Positions 17,788 to 27,123 of a DNA stretch of 64,000 nucleotides are shown piece by piece. Origin of the DNA: Opimibacter sp041746735. GTDB lineage: Bacteria > Bacteroidota > Bacteroidia > Chitinophagales > Saprospiraceae. The position numbers and the translations under genes are program-made. The stretch lies in NCBI GenBank assembly GCA_041746735.1, contig JBGTGP010000028.1, positions 12,360 to 76,359 on the forward strand. Direction: 5' to 3'. Numbering within the stretch: the first letter of the stretch is position 1; each line of letters opens with the position of its first letter. A model generated the notes under the pieces. The model did no database searches. It was not told where the DNA came from and saw only the letters and a program-made list of their open reading frames with translations.

Positions 17788-19176
17788 ATGAAACAATTTG
17801 ACTGGATCAGTTTTGCCATTGTCATCAGCCTGATCATCATCGGCCTGATGATGGTATATGCTGCAGGGTATCAGCCGGAGGCGGACCGGTCCTTTCTCTC
17901 TACACAAGCAGGACGTCAAAGCATGTTTGCACTTGCCGCACTGCTTATCCTCGCCGGAGCACATCTGATCGACTGGAAATTCTGGAGCGGATTTGCCTAT
18001 CCGTTTTATGCGTTTACGCTTATACTGCTGGTGCTGGTGTTGATTTTTGGTGCAACGATAAAAGGCTCCACAAGCTGGTTTCAAATAGCCGGTGCTTCTT
18101 TTCAACCTTCAGAGTTGGCCAAGGTAGGAACGATCATGGCGTTGGCGTCTTTTTTGAGCCATCACAGGACCCGTGTATCCGACACGCGCGATCTGTTGGT
18201 CGCTTCAGGGATCATCCTGCTACCCACCGCCCTGGTACTCGCACAAGGAGACGCTGGTTCGGCGCTGGTTTTCTTATCCATTTTTCTGGTTTTGTTCCGG
18301 GAAGGCATAGTGATCTGGGTACCGGTGCTCTCCTTCATCCTGGCCTCTTTGTTTGTCCTCACGCTCAAATTTGATGTGTTAGTGGTGCTTCCGGTGCTGC
18401 TCTTTGCCGGAGGCATATTTTTATTGACTCACCTCAAGCGCAAAGCCTCTCATCTGGTGGTCAGTGCTGCCGCCATTATCGCTGCGATTTTACTCACCAT
18501 ACTCCGCCAACTTGACATGGTGATCGGCTTGTCTTTTTTCTTTATGCTGTATGCGATAGTAGAAAATTTTCTGTCCCACCAAATTCGACAGGTTGTTTTA
18601 TTATCGGTCGGGGTGGCGTTGTTGTTTGGATTCGCCTACACCAGTGAATATATTTTTGACAATGTGCTGAAGTCCCATCAGCAGGACCGGATCAATGTGT
18701 GGCTCAACCCCGAAGACTGTGATCCCCGCGGTTCATTATACAACATCCTGCAATCCAAAATCGCCATTGGTTCAGGTGGGTTTACCGGTAAGGGATATCT
18801 CGAGGGCACGATGACCAAGCTCAATTATGTGCCGGAGCAGAGCACGGATTTTATCTATAGCATCATCGGAGAGGAACATGGTTTTATCGGATCTGTGGCG
18901 GTCATCCTGCTCTTTTTGATCCTGATGCTCCGGATTATCAATATCGGAGAGCGGGCCCGTATTCCATTCATTCGGCATTATGCGTATGGGGCCGTAGGCA
19001 TCATGTTTATCCACTTTTTTGTCAATATCGGCATGACGATGGGGATCATGCCGGTGATCGGTATTCCATTGCCGTTTATCAGTTCGGGTGGTTCCTCCTT
19101 GCTGGGCTTCAGCCTGCTCATTGGGGTTCTCCTCAGTATGGACTCCAGTTGGGTCCGATCGAGAAGAGTCCTGTAA
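17788..19176 (+). CDS. rodA: SEDS peptidoglycan polymerase, RodA type
   Basis: 462 residues with about ten transmembrane helices. SEDS hallmarks are present: K-G-S-T-S-W-F and P-S-E-L-A-K early, G-D-A-G-S-A-L (catalytic Asp loop), Q-S-K-I-A-I-G-S-G-G, E-Q-S-T-D-F-I-Y-S-I-I-G-E-E-x-G-F-I-G, and I-G-I-P-L-P-F-I-S-S-G-G-S-S. RodA polymerises lipid II glycan strands with a class B PBP during cell elongation. It is longer than the roughly 370-residue E. coli RodA because of an extra hydrophobic segment around residues 190-300, as in other Bacteroidota. FtsW is the alternative, but GSTSWF and the phylum's usual size favour RodA. No mreB or PBP2 gene is in view. Confidence 0.9.
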   Translation: MKQFDWISFAIVISLIIIGLMMVYAAGYQPEADRSFLSTQAGRQSMFALAALLILAGAHLIDWKFWSGFAYPFYAFTLILLVLVLIFGATIKGSTSWFQIAGASFQPSELAKVGTIMALASFLSHHRTRVSDTRDLLVASGIILLPTALVLAQGDAGSALVFLSIFLVLFREGIVIWVPVLSFILASLFVLTLKFDVLVVLPVLLFAGGIFLLTHLKRKASHLVVSAAAIIAAILLTILRQLDMVIGLSFFFMLYAIVENFLSHQIRQVVLLSVGVALLFGFAYTSEYIFDNVLKSHQQDRINVWLNPEDCDPRGSLYNILQSKIAIGSGGFTGKGYLEGTMTKLNYVPEQSTDFIYSIIGEEHGFIGSVAVILLFLILMLRIINIGERARIPFIRHYAYGAVGIMFIHFFVNIGMTMGIMPVIGIPLPFISSGGSSLLGFSLLIGVLLSMDSSWVRSRRVL

Positions 19177-19257
19177 AGGCCTTTAGTGCTGGTAGGTAAC
19201 GGACGGCGGACCTATTTGTATCTTAGCCTTCACAATTCAACGAACTAAACCATCTAC

Positions 19258-20319
19258 ATGGGCACCATCCGCGCAGGCATTACCATAGGGGACATCAATG
19301 GCATCGGCCTCGAAGTCATCATCAAAGCGCTGTCACATCCGTCTGTCACCCAACTATGTACCCCGGTCATCTATGGTGCCAGTAAGGTGGTGAGTTATCA
19401 TAAAAACATTGTCAATCCGCCTGATTTCACCTTTCATACCACCGGTACAGCAGACAAGATCTATCACCAGAAGATCAACGTAGTCAATGTCTGGCAGGAT
19501 AATATCAATATCGAACTCGGTAAGGAAACCGAAGAGGCAGGCCGGATCGCCCATGTTGCATTGGACCGGGCCGTTCGGGATTTGAAGGAAGGTCATATCG
19601 ATGTTCTGGTCACTGCGCCCATCAGTAAAAATGCTATGCATATGGCGGGCTTTGCCTATCCGGGTCATACCGAGTATCTCGCGCATGAGTTTGGCGGCAA
19701 GCCGGGATTGATGATGATGGTGGCGGATACTTTCCGGGTAGGCCTCGTCACGACCCACCTCCCATTGAGTCAGGTATCGGCCGCTATCACCAGAGAAAAG
19801 ATTAAATCCGCGCTCGACATCCTCATCAATTCGTTGCGGATTGATTTTGGCATAGGCCGTCCGGTCATTGCGGTCTTGGGCCTGAATCCGCATGCCGGTG
19901 AAAACGGGCATCTCGGCAAAGAAGACGATGAGATCATCCAGCCCGTTATTCTTGAGGCAAAAAAATCAGGCGATCTGGTCATGGGTCCGTATCCGGCAGA
20001 TGGTTTTTTCGGGGCCATGCAGCATCGTAAGTTTGATGGTGTGCTGGCGATGTATCATGATCAGGGGCTGATTCCCTTTAAAATGCTTCATTTTCAGGAC
20101 GGCGTTAACTATACGGCCGGACTGCCATATGTGCGTACCTCCCCGGACCATGGTACGGCCTATGAGATCGCAGGTAAAAATGAAGCGGATCCCACTTCAT
20201 TCAGAACAGCGCTGTTCACAGCCGTTGATATCTTCCGGGCCCGTGACCGGCATCGTAAAGACATCGCCCATTCGGTACGAAAAACGCCAAAGTCATCCGA
20301 GATTCCCGAGGAAATGTAA
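19258..20319 (+). CDS. pdxA: 4-hydroxythreonine-4-phosphate dehydrogenase
   Basis: 353 residues. Oxidises 4-phosphohydroxy-L-threonine in the DXP-dependent pyridoxal 5'-phosphate pathway. Motifs: G-D-x-N-G-I-G near the N-terminus, T-A-P-I-S-K, G-H-T-E-Y-L (metal His), L-G-L-N-P-H-A-G-E (metal His), Y-H-D-Q-G-L-I-P-F-K and S-P-D-H-G-T-A-Y (metal His). The polar C-terminal tail is slightly longer than usual. ATG at 19258. TATCTTAG near 19223 is a possible -7 box. It stands alone, with no other pdx genes nearby. Confidence 0.96.
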   Translation: MGTIRAGITIGDINGIGLEVIIKALSHPSVTQLCTPVIYGASKVVSYHKNIVNPPDFTFHTTGTADKIYHQKINVVNVWQDNINIELGKETEEAGRIAHVALDRAVRDLKEGHIDVLVTAPISKNAMHMAGFAYPGHTEYLAHEFGGKPGLMMMVADTFRVGLVTTHLPLSQVSAAITREKIKSALDILINSLRIDFGIGRPVIAVLGLNPHAGENGHLGKEDDEIIQPVILEAKKSGDLVMGPYPADGFFGAMQHRKFDGVLAMYHDQGLIPFKMLHFQDGVNYTAGLPYVRTSPDHGTAYEIAGKNEADPTSFRTALFTAVDIFRARDRHRKDIAHSVRKTPKSSEIPEEM

Positions 20320-20417
20320 TAATCAGGTGGCTGAGATTGGTTTCCGGGCCCGCGGTGACTTTGGCTTCTGAAAAATGAACAAGTTCAGTTCGGTGAGACG
20401 ATCTGTTTCGTTGATAT

Positions 20418-21014
20418 TTACTCGTCTTGCGCTGTGCCCACATCTACAGATGATGTGAGTGTCGAACGATCTACATATTTGACGGTATAGTAATCGAGTT
20501 CGTGTAAATGATACAGACGTATCGTTCGTATCAGCTTGTCGGCATAGGCTGGATCAGTGGCATAGCCACACAATTGAAGACCTTTGGCCCAGGCCTCAAA
20601 TTCAGTCCGTCCATATCCAAACAACCCCTGATAATGCGGTGTCTGCATCAGAAAGTGGCTATGATCTTCATAGGAGGCCAGGACAGAGTCGTATTTCCTG
20701 AAGCAGGAAGGAATGAGATTGCCTGCTGCATCCCGGTCATCATCCGGATGATAATAGGCCTCTCCGGTCCAGTAGCTTTTACACTTGATCCCAAAATGAT
20801 TATTCGATTGTCTGGCGAGCCAGGATGCACCGGCATTGGATTCAATGATAGCCTGAGCCATCGTGATGCTGGCCGGAATACCGGATCGTTCCATCTCATC
20901 GATCGCGGCATACTTATAGGTTTCAATGTAAGAGAGTACATTGGGTTTCATCTCTTCTTTCATGCGGCCCATGGTGAGCGGCATCAAAAACAGGAGGCTT
21001 TTTATCAGTATCAT
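20418..21014 (-). CDS. GH73-type N-acetylglucosaminidase (peptidoglycan hydrolase)
   Basis: 198 residues with a short hydrophobic N-terminal segment that may be a signal or anchor. The glucosaminidase core is clear: I-P-A-S-I-T-M-A-Q-A-I-I-E-S-N-A-G-A-S-W-L-A (catalytic Glu in the A-x-x-E-S motif), then N-H-F-G-I-K-C, F-R-K-Y-D-S, Y-E-D-H-S-H-F-L and A-K-G-L-Q-x-C-G-Y-A-T-D-P-A-Y. FlgJ/LytG-like enzymes of this family cleave beta-1,4 bonds in peptidoglycan. A typical LysM domain is missing; a 30-residue polar tail follows the catalytic domain. It is convergent with pdxA. Confidence 0.88.
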   Translation of the reverse strand: MILIKSLLFLMPLTMGRMKEEMKPNVLSYIETYKYAAIDEMERSGIPASITMAQAIIESNAGASWLARQSNNHFGIKCKSYWTGEAYYHPDDDRDAAGNLIPSCFRKYDSVLASYEDHSHFLMQTPHYQGLFGYGRTEFEAWAKGLQLCGYATDPAYADKLIRTIRLYHLHELDYYTVKYVDRSTLTSSVDVGTAQDE

Positions 21015-21105
21015 ACGTTAGGTGGTGCGATGAAGTATTTTCTCACTCAGTCCTGCCAAATTCTGTGCCAAACACAACGACATAGAAGTGAAAGGGCAAA
21101 AAGGG

Positions 21106-21113
21106 TATTTTTG
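21106..21113 (+). promoter_or_regulatory. Candidate -7 box (TATTTTTG) for the DinB-like gene
   Basis: An exact TAnnTTTG match 4 bp before the ATG at 21118; no -33 box seen. It would give an almost leaderless mRNA. Confidence 0.35.
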
Positions 21114-21117
21114 AAAG

Positions 21118-21951
21118 ATGGAGCAAGAAGTTCCGATTCCTACTGTTCATCTCATCGCCGAAATCGACCTGATGCTCATCGGGTTGCTCGGTGCCTTGTC
21201 CCCGGAGGACTGGCTCAAACCCACCTGGGCCAGCGCATGGAGCGTGAAAGATGTTGTTGCCCATTTGCTTGATGGCAATATCAGGGGCTTATCAACTGGC
21301 CGTGATCAATACACGGGGTCACCCACTCCGAATATCGATGGATATACTGATCTGGTCGCCTATCTCAACGGGCTCAATGTATCGTGGGTAGAGGCGATGA
21401 AGCGGGCCAGCACGACGGTGCTCATCGATTTACTGGATCATACCAACCAGCAATATCAGACGCATCTGGCCTCACTGGACCCGTTCGCATCTGCCATCTT
21501 TTCTGTTGCCTGGGCTGGAGAAACCACATCCGAAAACTGGTTTCATATCGCTCGTGAATACACCGAAAAATGGCATCATCAGCAGCAAATCCGGGAGGCT
21601 ACAGGACATCCGGATCCTTTGCTTGAGCCCAGGTATTATATCCCATACCTGGAGACGTGTATGCGGGCGTTCCCGTACCACCTCCGTGACAGTGGTGGTC
21701 AGCCCGGGGATTATATAACACTGACCATCACAGACACCGGTGTCTGGTATGTAGTGAAGAATACAGTTGGGTGGGCCGTTGGCAGAAATAAAGGTATCCG
21801 TATGGTCTGCTCCCTGGATATACAACGTGATGTGGCGTGGCGGATTTTTTCCGGCCAGATACGTGGACCTGAGCTGATACGATATATCCGACAGGATGGT
21901 AATCCGGTCCTGGCGAATCACTTGTTGCAGGCAAGAGCTTTTATGGTATAG
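21118..21951 (+). CDS. DinB-like / maleylpyruvate isomerase N-terminal-type metal-binding protein
   Basis: 277 residues. The first 165 residues form a DinB/MDMPI-like four-helix bundle: W-S-V-K-D-V-V-A-H-L-L-D-G-N supplies the first metal His (about residue 50), and R-E-Y-T-E-K-W-H-H-Q-Q-Q-I-R-E-A the others (about 145-160). Family members are thiol-dependent transferases (mycothiol, bacillithiol or unknown thiols). Mycothiol is not expected in this phylum, so the thiol partner is open. The C-terminal 110 residues resemble the small second domain of MDMPI proteins. It is divergent from the glucosaminidase gene. Confidence 0.75.
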   Translation: MEQEVPIPTVHLIAEIDLMLIGLLGALSPEDWLKPTWASAWSVKDVVAHLLDGNIRGLSTGRDQYTGSPTPNIDGYTDLVAYLNGLNVSWVEAMKRASTTVLIDLLDHTNQQYQTHLASLDPFASAIFSVAWAGETTSENWFHIAREYTEKWHHQQQIREATGHPDPLLEPRYYIPYLETCMRAFPYHLRDSGGQPGDYITLTITDTGVWYVVKNTVGWAVGRNKGIRMVCSLDIQRDVAWRIFSGQIRGPELIRYIRQDGNPVLANHLLQARAFMV

Positions 21952-22016
21952 AGGGTTTCTGTAAAAAATCCGTTTCTTCGTCCGGTTCGCTATTTACAAT
22001 AAAAGAGTTCGATTCA

Positions 22017-22799
22017 ATGTCATCTACCATGTCATCCCCACCAGAGGCGCCATCCGGAAACGATGAAAAGATTATCGCTGATCGGTATAATTATCTGGAA
22101 GGGCCGAAGTCAAGAACCAGTGAGCTGGCCTTCACCTTTAAAGTCTTCTGGCAGTTCATAAAGGGATTCAGGAAACTTCATTTTGTGGGTCCGTGTGTGA
22201 CGGTATTTGGGTCGGCACGATTTCATCCTGATCATACCTATTACAAATTAGGAGAGGCGGTAGGTGCGGCGATTGTGCGCACGGGATTTACGGTCATGAC
22301 GGGTGGAGGGCCGGGAGTGATGGAGGCGGCCAACAAAGGAGCCTATGAGGCCGGTGGGTTTAGTGTGGGATGTAATATCAGACTGCCTCACGAACAGGCA
22401 CCCAATCTGTACATGCATGAGTGGGTGACACTGGATTATTTCTTTGTTCGCAAATTTATGCTGCTCAAGTATTCGTATGCCTTTGTCGTCTTGCCGGGTG
22501 GATGGGGTACCATGGATGAGCTCTTTGAAACCCTGACGCTGGTTCAGACAGGTATGATCCACCATTTTCCGGTTGTCGTGATGGGACGGGAGTACTATCA
22601 GCCTCTCATGGAGTACCTGGATATGATGATCGATCGTGGCACCATATCAAAGGATGATCTGCGCTATGTGACCCTCACTGATGATCCGGAAGAGGCCATG
22701 GATTTTCTGAACACCTATATCCGGGCACACTACAAAATCCACCAGCGAAAAAGGTTTTGGATGCTCGGGGAGCGAAAGATGCCAATATCAGGAAAGTAA
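22017..22799 (+). CDS. LOG family protein (Rossmann-fold phosphoribohydrolase-like)
   Basis: 260 residues. Contains both signature motifs: G-G-G-P-G-V-M-E-A-A-N-K-G-A and P-G-G-W-G-T-M-D-E-L-F-E (about residues 97-110 and 158-170), which bind nucleoside 5'-monophosphate phosphate and perform catalysis in LOG/YgdH/YvdD-type proteins. They release the base from AMP or cytokinin ribotides. An extra 50-residue N-terminal segment precedes the Rossmann core, as in the TIGR00730 group. Its 3' end overlaps the 3' end of the convergent efflux pump gene by 12 bp. Confidence 0.9.
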   Translation: MSSTMSSPPEAPSGNDEKIIADRYNYLEGPKSRTSELAFTFKVFWQFIKGFRKLHFVGPCVTVFGSARFHPDHTYYKLGEAVGAAIVRTGFTVMTGGGPGVMEAANKGAYEAGGFSVGCNIRLPHEQAPNLYMHEWVTLDYFFVRKFMLLKYSYAFVVLPGGWGTMDELFETLTLVQTGMIHHFPVVVMGREYYQPLMEYLDMMIDRGTISKDDLRYVTLTDDPEEAMDFLNTYIRAHYKIHQRKRFWMLGERKMPISGK

Positions 22800-25700
22800 T
22801 TTTTCCTTTTTGCGTGCAAAATAACTTCGTACAGCCTTTTCCCCGAAGGTATAAAATACCGCTGGAGTCACCACCATATCCAGCAGGGTGCTACTGATCA
22901 ATCCACCCAGGATGACAGTAGCAACAGGATATAGGATTTCCTTTCCCGGAGCTTGTGGATCCAGCGTCAGGGGTATGAGTGCCAGCGCTGCCACCAGGGC
23001 TGTCATCAAAACGGGTACCAGTCTTTCAAGGGATCCCCGAATGATCATTTTCTTATCAAATGATTCTCCCTCATGTTCGATCAGGTGGAGGTAGTGTGAA
23101 ATCATCATAATGCCGTTTCGCGAAGCGATTCCTGTCAATGTGATAAAACCCACGAGCGTGGCCACGGAAAACACCCCTCCGGTCAGGATCACGGCCACCA
23201 CACTTCCGATAAGCGCCAGCGGAATATTGAGCATGATCTGGACCACGATCTGATACGATTTGAAATGGGAGAACAGCACCAGAAAAATACCGGCAAAGGA
23301 GAAAATACTCAGCAGAAGAATAAGCTTAGTGGCAGATTGCTGGCTTTCAAACTGACCTCCATACTGAATATAAAATCCTTGTGGCAGCCTTACCTGCTCT
23401 TCAATTCGGCGTTGAATATCTTTGACGGTCGTTCCCAGGTCACGATCCTGTACATTACAACTCACGGTGATTTTACGCTGCGTATTCTCATGTGCGATGG
23501 TATTGATACTGGTCGTGTTTTCAATATGGGCGATCTGTTGTAATGGGATGAGACTGCCATCGGGGGCATCGATCAGTGTATTCCGTATAGCTTCGATATT
23601 GGTTCGCTCTTCTTCCGTAGCCCGCAGAAGAATATCGAACGTACGGTCGCCATCCAGAATTTGGCCCACCACTTTTCCATTGTGAAAGATCTCGAGGTCT
23701 TGTGCTACTTTTCCGGCCTGCAGACCATATCGTTGAAGGGCTTCCCGGTTGACTTTGATCAGGAGTTGAGGCACCATTACCTGTCGTTCGACCTGAATAT
23801 CCACCACGCCATCTATAGGTAGGATCGTTGCGGCGATCTCATTGGCATAGGAACGTAAAGCAGTCAAATCATGACCATAGAGTTTAATGGCTACCTGGGC
23901 ACGTACACCGGACAACAGATGATCAAGTCGATGCGAAATCGGCTGACCCACGTTGACTGACACCCCTTTGAGGATGCCCAGCTTCTGACGTATATCCATG
24001 ACGATTTCATCTCTCGACCTGACCGGATCCGATATTAACTCCACATCAATCTCAGAGTTTGATACAGGTTCGACATGTTCATCCAATTCAGCACGACCTG
24101 TACGACGGCTCACATACTCGACTTCAGGAACCTGAAGCATGAGTTCTTCAGCCATCGTTCCGATTTTATTGCTTTCTTCCAATGATGTTCCCGGAGGCGT
24201 GGACAAGTTGATGGTAAATGAACCTTCATTGAATGGCGGAAGAAACTCGGTGCCCAAAAAAGGCAATACCCCAATAGATGTCACAATCAAAAGTGCTGCC
24301 ATCCCGATGATGGTTCTGGGTCGATCAAGACTCCACCGCAATATGTGGGTATCCTTTGCTTTGAGCCAGCGGACCAGCGGACTTTCTTTCTGTGCGCCGG
24401 AGCCGGAGAAAAATGCTCTTATCCCTTTTCCCCATGCGCCCTTCACATTGGATTCGTCCGCGGGAGGAATACGTGGTTTCTGACCCAATAGATAACTGCA
24501 AAGTGCCGGAGTCAGAGTCAGGGACACCAGTAACGACGCCAGGATGGAGGTAATGTAGGCCACGCCCAGAGGTGCAAATATCCTGCCCTCAATCCCCTGC
24601 ATATAAAAGAGAGGAATAAAGACCAGCACGACGATAATGGTGGCGTAGACGATCGAGTTTCTGATCTCACGACTGGCATTATACACCACCTGGAGTAAGG
24701 GTAATGGTTGGGGTGAGGTTTGATTTTCGCGAATACGCCGGAATACATTTTCCACATCGACAATGGCATCATCGACCAGTTCACCAATCGCTATGGCCAA
24801 TCCGCCCAGGGTAAGGGTATTGATGCTCAATCCGAATAGCTTAAAGATAATGGCCGTAATCACCAGGGATAAGGGTATAGCCGTGAGCGTAATGAAAGTA
24901 GTTCGAAAGTTGAGCAGGAATAACAACAGGACAATGACGACCAGAATGAATCCATCCCGCAGAGCATGCTCGACATTGGTCAGCGCGGATTCAATAAAAT
25001 TTTTCTGCTGAAATATATTGGCATTGAGCTGGACATCCGGTGGTAGAGAGGGCTTCAATTCTTCCAGCGCTTTTTCCACTTGCCGCGTTAGTGTTACTGT
25101 ATTGAAAGCAGGTTGTTTTTCAACCGTCAGGATGACCGCGGGTCTGGCGTTGATGCTGGCATCACCACGTTTGACGGCTCCACCATATTGTACCTCTGCG
25201 ACCTGCGAGAGCAGTACTGGCAATCCGTCACGGTTGGCCACCACCGTATTTTTGAGATCCTCCAGCGTATACGCCCTGCCGACATTTCGAATCAAGACTT
25301 CAGATCCGTATTGATTGAAAAAGCCGCCGGTACTATTCTGATTGGTCAGCTGGAGCGCTTTATCGAGTTCATCTATACTGAGATTGAATTGCTTCAGTCT
25401 GGAGGAAGATACCAGTACCTGATATTGCAGGCGTTCTCCGCCGATGGGGATGACCTGGGCTACCCCTTTGATGCTCATCAGGCGTCTCCGGATTGTAAAA
25501 TCAGCCAGTGTTCGAAGATCAGCAGGGGATGTACTGTCTGCGGATATACCGACGAGCATAATCTGTCCCATGACACTACTGATAGGTCCCATGACCGGGA
25601 CGATCGCATTGGGGAGTTGAACGGTCTGTAATTTTTCAGAGACCAGCTGTCGGGCCCGGTAAATATCGGTCGACCAGTCAAACTCAACAAAGACCATTCC

Positions 25701-25970
25701 GATCCCAATAGTCGAACTGCTGCGGACAGCTTCTACTCCAGGCGCTCCGTTAAGTGCTATTTCGACGGGAAGCACTACCTGTGTTTCGATTTCTTCCGGC
25801 GCCATACCATTGGCTTCCAGAAAGATGGTCACCCGCGGGCGGTTGAGATCGGGCAACACATCTACCGGTAAGTTTAGGAGGGCAAATATGCCATAGACCA
25901 GTAGTAAAGCAGCTACCGCTACAACAAGAAGCCGGTTTTGAAGTGAAAAACGAATCAGCTGATCTAACAT
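22788..25970 (-). CDS. Heavy-metal RND efflux pump (CusA/CzcA family)
   Basis: 1060 residues, the normal size for an HME-RND inner-membrane pump. Twelve helices are arranged 1+5 and 1+5 around two large periplasmic domains. The TM4 motif region reads G-E-L-V-D-D-A-I-V-D-V-E-N-V, the proton-relay site of the family. The N-terminus (F-S-L-Q-N-R-L-L-V; L-P-V-D-V-L-P-D-L-N-R-P) and E-x-E-T-Q-V-V-L-P-V-E match CusA/CzcA closely. It exports Cu(I)/Ag(I) or Zn/Co/Cd/Ni from periplasm or cytosol; the residues seen do not settle the ion. Last gene of the minus-strand metal operon, 85 bp after the metal-binding lipoprotein gene. Confidence 0.93.
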   Translation of the reverse strand: MLDQLIRFSLQNRLLVVAVAALLLVYGIFALLNLPVDVLPDLNRPRVTIFLEANGMAPEEIETQVVLPVEIALNGAPGVEAVRSSSTIGIGMVFVEFDWSTDIYRARQLVSEKLQTVQLPNAIVPVMGPISSVMGQIMLVGISADSTSPADLRTLADFTIRRRLMSIKGVAQVIPIGGERLQYQVLVSSSRLKQFNLSIDELDKALQLTNQNSTGGFFNQYGSEVLIRNVGRAYTLEDLKNTVVANRDGLPVLLSQVAEVQYGGAVKRGDASINARPAVILTVEKQPAFNTVTLTRQVEKALEELKPSLPPDVQLNANIFQQKNFIESALTNVEHALRDGFILVVIVLLLFLLNFRTTFITLTAIPLSLVITAIIFKLFGLSINTLTLGGLAIAIGELVDDAIVDVENVFRRIRENQTSPQPLPLLQVVYNASREIRNSIVYATIIVVLVFIPLFYMQGIEGRIFAPLGVAYITSILASLLVSLTLTPALCSYLLGQKPRIPPADESNVKGAWGKGIRAFFSGSGAQKESPLVRWLKAKDTHILRWSLDRPRTIIGMAALLIVTSIGVLPFLGTEFLPPFNEGSFTINLSTPPGTSLEESNKIGTMAEELMLQVPEVEYVSRRTGRAELDEHVEPVSNSEIDVELISDPVRSRDEIVMDIRQKLGILKGVSVNVGQPISHRLDHLLSGVRAQVAIKLYGHDLTALRSYANEIAATILPIDGVVDIQVERQVMVPQLLIKVNREALQRYGLQAGKVAQDLEIFHNGKVVGQILDGDRTFDILLRATEEERTNIEAIRNTLIDAPDGSLIPLQQIAHIENTTSINTIAHENTQRKITVSCNVQDRDLGTTVKDIQRRIEEQVRLPQGFYIQYGGQFESQQSATKLILLLSIFSFAGIFLVLFSHFKSYQIVVQIMLNIPLALIGSVVAVILTGGVFSVATLVGFITLTGIASRNGIMMISHYLHLIEHEGESFDKKMIIRGSLERLVPVLMTALVAALALIPLTLDPQAPGKEILYPVATVILGGLISSTLLDMVVTPAVFYTFGEKAVRSYFARKKEKLLS

Positions 25971-26055
25971 AACGTAAGCGTCAAGTGATGGCTATACAAG
26001 TTTGAGTATCGACAGGTGCCTTCTATATTGCCCGGAATAACGGAGTCCGATCCTA

Positions 26056-27054
26056 CTAATCGTGTTTGTGTTCAGTATGATTATTTGTTTCCGATGTCGA
26101 CTTTACAGGAGGAGTCTTGCCCGGGTCGACCATCAGGTTAAAGTCAACCGTATGCAAAGTTTCACCCTCTAAAAACTGGAGCCAAACCCGGTACATACCG
26201 GATGAAGGGAATGTAGTATGGAAATGAAATTTTCCATTCTCCACCTCCGGATGCAGATGGACATACTCTTTTGTTTGCGTATGCACGGCCACCATGTGAC
26301 CTTTGGCGCCCAGATATGAGGGGAGCTGTTGTACATCATATGGTTTTTCGTTCTTCATCAGCACACCATCAAAATGCATTGCTTCATGAGATAAGAACAT
26401 TCCGGTATCGGATTTTAAGGTTATCGCAAAAGATCCGGAATTAGCCGTCATCTTTTTGGAGGTGTAGCTTACAGGGGTAGCGGGACGGCCACTCACCTGA
26501 ATCGTTATTTTTTCCAACTGATGGACACTACCGCTGGGTTTATAATCGGCATACAACAGAAAGGTCCCCCCGTGTGGAAATGTCGCTTTTACCATATAGC
26601 TGCCATCTGATTGATATTCCGGATGGATGTGATCAAACCAGGATAAGTCTTCACTGACCAGGATCAGATGTATTTTCTTTTCATGTACCACGTCAAGCGG
26701 TATGGGTACACCGGTCCTTGTTTTATCGACAGGGATAAGGGAAAGATTTGCCGGGATGCCGGCAGCAATATTCGTCGGCAGGCTGGTAAACTGCATGGAA
26801 TAGTTATCCGGCTGTATACCGTCATCCATATGCTCCAGCGCCATACCGCATTTGCTGCAGCGATCGCCTTCTTTTCCCTTCACTTCGGGGTGCATCGGAC
26901 AGGCAAAGCTATGCGTATGTCCGTGATTGTCCTGGTGCTCCACCCCATCTGTTAATGCCGAATCCTGTCGCGGCCCAGGCTGACCACATGCCAGGAGAAA
27001 TATCATCGCGTAAAGTGCGGGATATACAGAGGGTTGATCATTGAATAGTTTCAT
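26056..27054 (-). CDS. Heavy-metal-binding-domain lipoprotein
   Basis: About 332 residues from the ATG at 27054. A lipoprotein signal ends L-L-A-C-G (about residue 23). A heavy-metal-binding motif C-P-M-H-P-E-V followed by C-S-K-C-G-M lies at about residues 50-75; this motif is usually found at the N-terminus of CusB or CopA-type proteins. The rest is a pair of beta-rich domains with many His and Met (H-I-H-P-E-Y, M-H-F-D-G, H-L-H-P-E-V), suited to periplasmic metal capture. An upstream in-frame ATG (27123) would bury the signal peptide, so it is rejected. It lies between the adaptor and the pump genes and likely hands metal to them. Confidence 0.8.
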   Translation of the reverse strand: MKLFNDQPSVYPALYAMIFLLACGQPGPRQDSALTDGVEHQDNHGHTHSFACPMHPEVKGKEGDRCSKCGMALEHMDDGIQPDNYSMQFTSLPTNIAAGIPANLSLIPVDKTRTGVPIPLDVVHEKKIHLILVSEDLSWFDHIHPEYQSDGSYMVKATFPHGGTFLLYADYKPSGSVHQLEKITIQVSGRPATPVSYTSKKMTANSGSFAITLKSDTGMFLSHEAMHFDGVLMKNEKPYDVQQLPSYLGAKGHMVAVHTQTKEYVHLHPEVENGKFHFHTTFPSSGMYRVWLQFLEGETLHTVDFNLMVDPGKTPPVKSTSETNNHTEHKHD

Positions 27055-27123
27055 AATAGATATTTTTAAAGGATGTGAATTGAACTGGATGAGATGGATA
27101 TCAAATTGATTTTCTGTGAGCAT

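Noticed and set aside
27055..27123. Upstream start (ATG at 27123) of the metal-binding lipoprotein
   Set aside because: It would place 23 polar residues before the lipoprotein signal; 27054 is the better start.
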